Assembly (NCBI GenBank): GCA_964354225.1
Contig: CAYGZC010000013.1
Span: 1-11,425 of the forward strand
Source of the DNA: CAYGZC01 sp964354225
GTDB lineage: Bacteria > Bacteroidota > Ignavibacteria > UBA10030 > SZUA-254
Length of the DNA: 11,425 bases
Direction of reading: 5' to 3'
Positions 6,781 to 11,425 of this stretch are shown here, one piece after another (the first letter of the stretch is position 1; each line of letters starts with the position of its first letter). A model generated the notes under the pieces. That model did not search any database and had not been told where the DNA came from. It was given only the letters and a program-made list of their open reading frames with translations. Position numbers and translations under genes: made by a program.

Positions 6781-6815
6781 ACTACCTTAGCCGCCGCTAA
6801 GAGTCCAACACCGAT

Positions 6816-6941
6816 ATGATGATATTATCACCAACGCGAAGAAAAGGTCTGAAAGCAATTCTTGCGAGCGAATATACACCGTACGATCTACGCGAGTTCG
6901 TGCAGCTTTGTTATGTTCTCCCTCATCCTGCGATTTTGTAA
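6816..6941 (+). CDS. Doubtful 41-residue ORF
   Basis: An ORF opens with two ATG codons and ends at TAA 6939-6941. The product begins MMILSPTRRKGLKAIL and is partly basic, with no signal peptide or membrane segment. I recognise no family. No Shine-Dalgarno precedes it and the frame is closed by a stop 15 nt upstream of the ATG. It could be a small protein, a fragment of a decayed gene, or chance. Confidence 0.18.
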   Translation: MMILSPTRRKGLKAILASEYTPYDLREFVQLCYVLPHPAIL

Positions 6942-7008
6942 AAGATCAGTATTTACAATGCTCTTATCATACTTATGACAATATTGGCAGATAAAAATGG
7001 ACAAATCA

Positions 7009-7866
7009 TCAACTTTTAAGAGCGGATTTTTTTTTCTTTTCACAATCCACGGTCACAAACGGCACTTGCATGGAAAATCCACCCGTTTTTTCTGCTTGAG
7101 CGTTTAACCTGTTTTCAATCTGCTTAAATATTTTTTCCTGATAATCAACGGGGATTATATCTTTCCAGCTTTCCATGAATGCGTATTTTATAACAGCATG
7201 GTTTAACATTGCCGTACCATCAGAAAACCGGTAGTAAAATATGTCTTCGTGAATTGAGTCTGTTTTAAACCCCGAATACTTTAAATAATTTTCCATCTCC
7301 GAAACGGGTTTACGTTTCGAGTAAATATGCTCGGAAATCTTATCGTTATATTTTCCCAAATTATTTTCATTCAGCACTTGTCGGTAGACATTGTAAAATT
7401 CGATAAATGTTTGATCGGTATTAAAAGTAAAAATGAATCTTGCACCTGCCTTAGCAACTCGGTTGCATTCCCCGATAGTTTTTTCAATATTCTGAACATT
7501 GTTAATACCGTTATTCGAAACAATTAAATCAAAAAAGTTGCTCTCGAATGGCATTTGCTCAGCGCAGCCATCGAAGAATTCAACGTTGGACAAACCAAAC
7601 ATCCTCATCTTCTGTTTCGCTCTTTCAATTCCCGCTTTCCATGGATCTAAGCCGTATACTTTTGATGAGTTGCCTAATCGCATTGCAAGCTCGATCGAAG
7701 GAAAACCTAAGCCCAATCCGATGTCTAATACTTTGATTCCCCTTTTATATTGTATCGTATCAAGTATTTTTAAACCGAATGGTACCGACCATAACGGTAC
7801 TTCATCAATTACCGAAACGAAATCCGGATCATCCAGATTATAGTGAGCTTTTAAATAATCAGTCAT
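7009..7866 (-). CDS. Class I SAM-dependent methyltransferase
   Basis: With the ATG at 7866 the protein has 285 residues. It shows the Rossmann-type methyltransferase motifs: motif I VLDIGLGLGFP (46-56), the acidic ribose-binding residue Asp74 after the second strand (VYGLDPW), a GCAEQMPF segment (100-107) and DLIVSNNG (113-120). This is the UbiE/Methyltransf_11 type, which transfers methyl from S-adenosylmethionine to small molecules. The C-terminal 150 residues are probably for substrate binding and give no clue to the target. The frame is open to an earlier ATG at 7950, but the extra 28 residues are not family-like and a promoter candidate lies inside that stretch, so the shorter start is preferred. 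No Shine-Dalgarno is visible. The gene is divergent from the peptidase and convergent with the response regulator, so it probably forms its own unit. Confidence 0.9.
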   Translation of the reverse strand: MTDYLKAHYNLDDPDFVSVIDEVPLWSVPFGLKILDTIQYKRGIKVLDIGLGLGFPSIELAMRLGNSSKVYGLDPWKAGIERAKQKMRMFGLSNVEFFDGCAEQMPFESNFFDLIVSNNGINNVQNIEKTIGECNRVAKAGARFIFTFNTDQTFIEFYNVYRQVLNENNLGKYNDKISEHIYSKRKPVSEMENYLKYSGFKTDSIHEDIFYYRFSDGTAMLNHAVIKYAFMESWKDIIPVDYQEKIFKQIENRLNAQAEKTGGFSMQVPFVTVDCEKKKKSALKS

Positions 7867-7906
7867 AAGAATGTGGATTATAGTTTTTATGAAATTAAAG
7901 TGAGGG

Positions 7907-7935
7907 AATTTAAAGATTGTCCGGCTGAAAGTCAA
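7907..7935 (-). promoter_or_regulatory. Candidate methyltransferase promoter
   Basis: On the minus strand TTGACT (7935-7930) and TAAATT (7912-7907) are separated by 17 nt, five and four matches of six to the sigma70 boxes. A start near 7900 would leave a leader of about 34 nt to the ATG at 7866 and would exclude the upstream ATG at 7950. Confidence 0.42.
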
Positions 7936-7939
7936 AACC

Positions 7940-7968
7940 TTGAAATCCAAATCTATTTACCGTACCTT
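7940..7968 (+). promoter_or_regulatory. Candidate M28 peptidase promoter
   Basis: TTGAAA (7940-7945) and TACCTT (7963-7968) are 17 nt apart. The -10 box is the same TACCTT as at the candidate pduS promoter. Transcription would start near 7975, leaving room for the AAGGAG at 7986-7991. Confidence 0.35.
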
Positions 7969-7996
7969 ACATTCCAATATAAATCAAGGAGCTATT

Positions 7997-9526
7997 ATGA
8001 AATTAAGGAATATTCTTCTACTCATACTCGTTTCGGTGTTAACTGGCAGAGCACAAACTATTAAAACAGAAAACCCTGCTGTGTCGGGATTATCAGCCAT
8101 AACTCAAGAAAATCTTATGAAGAACGTAATCTATCTCGCCTCGAAAGAATTGGCAGGAAGGTTATCGGGTAGCGAGGGATACAACAAAGCAGCGCGATAT
8201 ATGGCAGAAGAATTTTCGAGACTTGGGCTGAAACCGTTTGGTGATAGCGCATACTTCCAGAATCTTAAGGTTGAGTATAATGAAATATACTCACCGTTAA
8301 AACTAAATTTGACTGAAGATGGAAAATTTCCGCCTAAGGCAGATGCGCCTCCGGCGCAGAAGAAGGAATACAAACCTGGAAAAGATTTTGTGTGTCGGGA
8401 TTTAACCGGCTCCGGACATTTTACCGCACCCGTTGTTTTCTGTGGATACGGTTTATCACAACCTGAAATCGGATACGATGATTACTCGAGTGTTGATGTA
8501 AACGGAAAAATTGTTCTGGTCTTCAAGCCAAATCCTAAATGGAAGATGAATGATTCGAGTAATTGGGGAAGCGCTTATTCACGAGATAAGGCAAAAACTG
8601 CAGCACAGCATGGTGCGGTTGGAATTCTTATTGTATCGCCGCCGAACGATCTTAATCCTCAAAAAACAATTTTAAGTGTTCTCGATGGCAAGAGCGAACA
8701 GAACGATAAATTTCCTCAAATGCACATCGATATTCCAATCGCAGATGAATTATTGCAGGGAAGCGGATTCACATTGAGTAATCTTCAAACGAAAATTGAT
8801 TCAAACAAAAATCCATCCTCACTTCCGCTGAATTCAAATGTTGAGATTGAAGTTCATGCAAAATATACAAAAGAGGAGCCGACGATGAACGTTGTCGGAT
8901 TATTGGAGGGAGCGGATTCGGAATTAAAGAATGAATATCTCGTTATTGGTGCACACCTGGATCATGTCGGAAGTCAGGCGGGAGAAATATACGCGCCCGG
9001 TGCAAACGATAATGCATCGGGTTCCACGGCTGTGCTGGAAATTGCCAGAGCATTCGTTACTAGTGGTATCCAATCGAAGCGCTCTATTATATTTGTATTA
9101 TTCGCGAGCGAGGAGCTTGGACTGGTTGGTTCAACATTTTTTGTCGATCAATCACCTGTTTCGTTGAATAAAATTGTTGCAATGTTGAACCTCGATTGCA
9201 TTGGATATGGTGATAGTATACAGGTAGGAAATGGAAAAAGCTCGCCGAAACTTTGGAATATCGCTCGTAGACAAGATTCGTTGTATACTAAAATGATGGT
9301 TGAGGCAACATGGAATGGCGGTGGTGCTGATGCTGGACCGTTTCACGATAAAGGAATTCCAGCAGCTTACTTCGTTACAACCAATAGCTATGCTCATCTT
9401 CATTACATGACGGATACACCTGAAACCTTGAACAAATCGTTGTTCGAGAAGATCACGAAACTTGCTTACCTCACAGCGTTTGAAATTGCGAATGGAAGAT
9501 ACGAGAGAGAAGCAGTAATAAAATGA
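7997..9526 (+). CDS. Secreted M28-family zinc peptidase with PA domain
   Basis: The ATG at 7997 follows AAGGAG by five bases and opens on a signal peptide (MKLRNILLLILVSVLTGRAQ), so the longer frame from 7940 is rejected. The mature protein of about 490 residues would be exported. After an N-terminal segment typical of the family (YLASKELAGRLSGSEGYNKAA, split here only as a description of residues 46-66), a PA-type insertion covers about 140-215 (VVFCGYGL...KAKTAAQHGAVGILIV). The M28 di-zinc centre is complete: His320 and Asp322 (HLDH), bridging Asp338 (NDNASG), catalytic Glu372 and ligand Glu373 (SEE), Asp400 (LDCIG) and His469 (HYMTDT). Relatives are aminopeptidases that release N-terminal amino acids or dipeptides from peptides in the periplasm or outside. 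An amino acid permease follows 46 nt downstream, which fits peptide scavenging. The specificity cannot be read from sequence. Confidence 0.93.
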   Translation: MKLRNILLLILVSVLTGRAQTIKTENPAVSGLSAITQENLMKNVIYLASKELAGRLSGSEGYNKAARYMAEEFSRLGLKPFGDSAYFQNLKVEYNEIYSPLKLNLTEDGKFPPKADAPPAQKKEYKPGKDFVCRDLTGSGHFTAPVVFCGYGLSQPEIGYDDYSSVDVNGKIVLVFKPNPKWKMNDSSNWGSAYSRDKAKTAAQHGAVGILIVSPPNDLNPQKTILSVLDGKSEQNDKFPQMHIDIPIADELLQGSGFTLSNLQTKIDSNKNPSSLPLNSNVEIEVHAKYTKEEPTMNVVGLLEGADSELKNEYLVIGAHLDHVGSQAGEIYAPGANDNASGSTAVLEIARAFVTSGIQSKRSIIFVLFASEELGLVGSTFFVDQSPVSLNKIVAMLNLDCIGYGDSIQVGNGKSSPKLWNIARRQDSLYTKMMVEATWNGGGADAGPFHDKGIPAAYFVTTNSYAHLHYMTDTPETLNKSLFEKITKLAYLTAFEIANGRYEREAVIK

Positions 9527-9572
9527 ATATGAGATTGGAATGTAACTCGTAACATAAAATTACAAATCAATC

Positions 9573-10907
9573 ATGACAATCAAACCCAAACTCTCCACAT
9601 TCGATGCAACGATGATCGTTGTTAGTTTGGTAATCGGTATTGGGATATTCCGAACACCGGCAATTGTTGCGTCGACAACTGGAACATCGACATTGTTCTT
9701 AACTGCATGGTTGCTTGGCGGTATTTTCAGTTTCTTTGGAGCGCTGACGTTTGCTGAGATCGGTTCGCGCTTTGCCAAACCCGGTGCTTATTATAAAGTT
9801 GTTGCCGATTGCTACCATCCAGCCGCAGCATTCATGTTAAACTGGGCAAATGTCATAATCGTCAATACTGCCGGCAGTGCTGCCGTTGCAATAATCGGGG
9901 CAGAATATCTTACGCCAATTCTTTTTCCGTCTCATCTCCAAACACCAATAACAACTCAACTTGTTGCAAGCGGACTCACCGTTTTCCTGCTGACAATCAA
10001 CTATTTCGGAATTAAAACCGGCGCGCGGGCACAAAACATTTTGACAACAGTAAAGATAGGTATGATGGCTGCAATTGTGATTGCCGCACTCTTTTTTGGA
10101 AATCATCCTTCGATAACACCCTCGCACATTACAACTTCTCACCCATGGTGGATGGCCCTTGCTCTCGGATTAATTTCTGTGTATTACACTTACGGCGGTT
10201 ATCAAAACACATTGAACTTCGGCGGTGACGTGAAGATGGCGCAGCGAAACGTTCCGCGTGCAATTTTCTTTGGTATAGCAATTATCATTTCACTTTATAT
10301 CATCATCAATCTCGCTTATCTATACGTGCTTGGGATTGATGGAGTAGCAGGAGCTAAACTTGTTGCAGCGGAAGTTGCCCGTATGTGTTTTGGCGAATCA
10401 GCTTTTACACTTGTATCTATTACGATCTTTCTCTCGGCTATGGGTTTTCTCAATGTCACGTTAATGCAAATTCCTCGAACATATTATGCAATGGCAGAAG
10501 ATGGTGCGCTACCTGCAATCTTCATGAAAGTAAATGAAAAAACTCAAGCGCAGGAATTCACTCTCTTGTTTTTCGGAGGAATGATTCTTTTATCAATTTT
10601 CCTTCTGGGGACATTCGAGAAGCTCGTAAACTACGTCATGTTCTTTGATAATCTAAACAATGCAATAGTTGCCTCGACCATTTTCGTGCTACGTAAGCGT
10701 GTAGTTAACGGAGATATGTTTGAAGGTTACAAAATACCGCTCTATCCTATCCTACCCGCGATCTTTGTCCTCTTTTTACTGAGTATTTCCATAAGCGTGC
10801 TTCTTACTCAACCGAATGATACTTATATTGGACTGGGAATTCTTTCAGTCGGTTATCCGATATATTATCTGATGAGGCGATTTTCAACAAAGCACATTCA
10901 ATCGTAA
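9573..10907 (+). CDS. APC-superfamily amino acid permease
   Basis: The 444-residue protein is highly hydrophobic, with about 12 membrane segments as expected for the amino acid-polyamine-organocation (APC) superfamily. TM1 has the unwound substrate-binding motif GIGIF (22-26). TM2 ends in ALTFAEIGSRFAKPGAYY, the family's E-x-G-x-x-x-P-x-x-G-x-Y pattern. YTYGGYQNTLNFGGDVKMAQRNVPRAI is not quoted in full by the family consensus but matches its 'GW..N...EVKNPxRNIPRAI' region in position and spacing, and AEDGALPAIF matches the conserved ARDGxLP loop. Such carriers import amino acids by proton or sodium symport or by exchange; the substrate is not clear. It lies 46 nt after the M28 peptidase on the same strand with no terminator or promoter seen between them, so they are probably co-transcribed. 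No Shine-Dalgarno precedes the ATG at 9573. Confidence 0.93.
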   Translation: MTIKPKLSTFDATMIVVSLVIGIGIFRTPAIVASTTGTSTLFLTAWLLGGIFSFFGALTFAEIGSRFAKPGAYYKVVADCYHPAAAFMLNWANVIIVNTAGSAAVAIIGAEYLTPILFPSHLQTPITTQLVASGLTVFLLTINYFGIKTGARAQNILTTVKIGMMAAIVIAALFFGNHPSITPSHITTSHPWWMALALGLISVYYTYGGYQNTLNFGGDVKMAQRNVPRAIFFGIAIIISLYIIINLAYLYVLGIDGVAGAKLVAAEVARMCFGESAFTLVSITIFLSAMGFLNVTLMQIPRTYYAMAEDGALPAIFMKVNEKTQAQEFTLLFFGGMILLSIFLLGTFEKLVNYVMFFDNLNNAIVASTIFVLRKRVVNGDMFEGYKIPLYPILPAIFVLFLLSISISVLLTQPNDTYIGLGILSVGYPIYYLMRRFSTKHIQS

Positions 10908-11202
10908 TATAGGAACTGCCTAAGGGAAGACAATTATCAACTTGTTAATTACGCCCAACTTTCGTAACGTTTAATAAGTAACAAATATTTGAACACGAAA
11001 ATTATCTAATGCAATAATACATTGTCATGAAAGAAATTTTATTGACTGTTTGTGTATTATTCCTTAACTTCTTACGACACTGAAGCAGAAAAAATGCGAG
11101 GATTAATAGGCAATTTATAACTATAATATAAATCAATTAAGTACGTAAAAACCTCGGAATTGTCATGATGTACAAAGGGTAGCACACTTATAAACGCTGG
11201 AT
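10908..11202. other. AT-rich intergenic region before the kinase start
   Basis: No convincing gene is present. An 18-codon ORF (11027-11083, MKEILLTVCVLFLNFLRH) looks like a lone signal peptide and may be the remnant of a lost secreted-protein gene. A TATAAT at 11122-11127 could serve the kinase start downstream but has no good -35 box. No clear terminator follows the permease. Confidence 0.45.
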
Positions 11203-11349
11203 ATGATCGGCCAAACCATATCTCATTATAGAATACTTGAGAAGCTCGGCGAAGGCGGCATGTCCCAAAACTTCCTACGAGTGCAACGAGTAGTTGAAGT
11301 TTTGAGGATCCCGCTGGAGCGAAGCGGAAGCGGGAGGTGTGGCTTATGA
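11203..11349 (+). pseudogene. Truncated start of a Ser/Thr protein kinase gene
   Basis: The first 20 codons encode MIGQTISHYRILEKLGEGG plus Met, the same opening as the kinase at 11346 with a single Arg/Lys change. More than half of the codons differ, almost all silently, so these are two old paralogs and not a recent duplication. Immediately after codon 20, where the kinase should continue GVVYK, the sequence passes into a REP-like element. The frame then runs 28 unrelated codons to a TGA (11347-11349) that overlaps the next ATG as ATGA. Without the glycine-loop valine, the catalytic lysine and everything beyond, no kinase can be made. A role as a short leader peptide coupled to the next gene is possible but unsupported. 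Confidence 0.7.
11264..11340 (+). repeat. REP-like element with two hairpins
   Basis: Hairpin one is a perfect 9-bp stem, CAAAACTTC (11266-11274) with GAAGTTTTG (11296-11304), and inside it CTAC (11275-11278) pairs with GTAG (11290-11293). Its centre also has a direct repeat ACGAGT (11277-11282 and 11286-11291). Hairpin two is TCCCGCT (11309-11315) with AGCGGGA (11329-11335), with an alternative inner pairing CCGCT/AGCGG (11311-11315 and 11323-11327). The element sits between a broken and an intact kinase start. There is no T-run, so it is not a simple terminator. The form is that of a small interspersed palindromic element, possibly mobilised by a RAYT-type transposase elsewhere, which is inference. 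Confidence 0.55.
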
Positions 11350-11425
11350 TCGGGCAGACTATATCCCATTATAAAATTCTAGAAAAATTGGGTGAAGGTG
11401 GGATGGGCGTTGTTTACAAAGCCCA
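11346..11425 (+). CDS. Ser/Thr protein kinase, N-terminal part (cut by window edge)
   Basis: The visible 26 codons encode MIGQTISHYKILEKLGEGG followed by MGVVYKA. This is the start of a Hanks-type (PknB-like) kinase, with the glycine-rich ATP loop GEGGMGVVYKA at 16-26. The catalytic lysine and the rest of the domain lie beyond the edge. A GGGAGG Shine-Dalgarno (11332-11337) lies eight bases upstream and is partly formed by the 3' arm of the repeat's second hairpin. Kinases with this opening often have cytoplasmic kinase domains joined to TPR, WD40-like or other sensor regions, but that cannot be checked here. The ATG overlaps the stop of the truncated copy. Confidence 0.87.
   Translation, partial: MIGQTISHYKILEKLGEGGMGVVYKA

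Larger units (their letters stand above)
6704..7008. other. Convergent intergenic region
   Basis: This region lies between the ends of the response regulator and the methyltransferase genes. It holds a terminator candidate (6747-6780), a short inverted repeat CTTAGC/GCTAAG (6786-6791 and 6796-6801), a doubtful 41-codon ORF (6816-6941), and an imperfect 18-bp palindrome at 6964-6981. I see no clear terminator for the leftward methyltransferase gene. Confidence 0.5.

Noticed and set aside
6964..6981. Imperfect palindrome TTATCATA/TATGACAA as a terminator or operator
   Set aside because: It is short, AT-rich, has a two-base loop and is not placed near a promoter; no T-tract follows.
7867..7950. 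Longer methyltransferase start at 7950
   Set aside because: The added residues do not match the family and contain a promoter candidate for the same gene; they also approach the peptidase leader.
7940..7996. Longer M28 peptidase start at 7940
   Set aside because: It would put 19 residues before a clear signal peptide, and the ideal AAGGAG points to 7997.
11021..11168. 10-bp direct repeat ATTGTCATGA (11021-11030 and 11159-11168) as an insertion target duplication
   Set aside because: The 128 bases between have no transposon features, and a 10-bp match is not rare in an AT-rich window of this size.
11203..11349. The 48-codon frame as an intact small gene
   Set aside because: Its first 20 residues are a kinase start and the rest is translated repeat sequence, so a broken kinase gene explains it better.

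Overview
The window looks like chromosomal DNA of a moderately low-GC (roughly 40% in most genes, estimated by eye), free-living bacterium of the Bacteroidota/Ignavibacteria side of the FCB group. This placement is an inference. It rests on the style of the secreted M28 peptidase, a ComP-like multi-membrane histidine kinase, frequent absence of Shine-Dalgarno sites, TAnnTT-type -10 boxes, and a Ser/Thr kinase family that begins MIGQTISHY.. and is present twice at the right edge. No rRNA, tRNA, CRISPR array or transposase gene is visible.

Left part, minus strand (1-3450). The first genes read leftward from 3450 are pduS (RnfC-like flavin/iron-sulfur NADH reductase) and pduT (a tandem-domain bacterial microcompartment shell protein that keeps the pore cysteine for an Fe-S cluster). 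They are 3 nt apart. After a 313-nt gap, which holds a weak terminator candidate and a degenerate repeat, come two tandem carbamoyltransferases. One is a complete ATCase-like protein that lacks two substrate-binding signatures of true aspartate carbamoyltransferase. The other is the N-terminus of a second carbamoyltransferase, cut by the window edge. The carbamoyltransferases are more GC-rich and have strong Shine-Dalgarno sites, unlike pduS/pduT, so they may have a different history. The 90-100 nt between them can fold into a nested structure that covers part of the second gene's ribosome binding site.

Centre, plus strand (3616-6703). A two-component system, an 798-residue membrane histidine kinase and an OmpR-family response regulator 1 nt apart, is divergent from pduS. 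The 165-bp space between them carries a good sigma70-like promoter for the kinase, a candidate pduS promoter, and an 11-bp-period TTCAA repeat on the pduS promoter. The arrangement suggests, but does not prove, that this system controls the microcompartment genes.

Right part (6704-11425). A class I SAM methyltransferase (minus strand) is divergent from a secreted M28 zinc peptidase with a PA domain, which is followed by an APC-family amino acid permease. Peptidase and permease together suggest peptide breakdown and amino acid uptake. At the right edge a Ser/Thr kinase gene begins. Just before it lies a broken copy of the same gene start, cut off after 20 codons by a REP-like element with two hairpins. 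A degenerate relative of that element may lie at 1390-1450.
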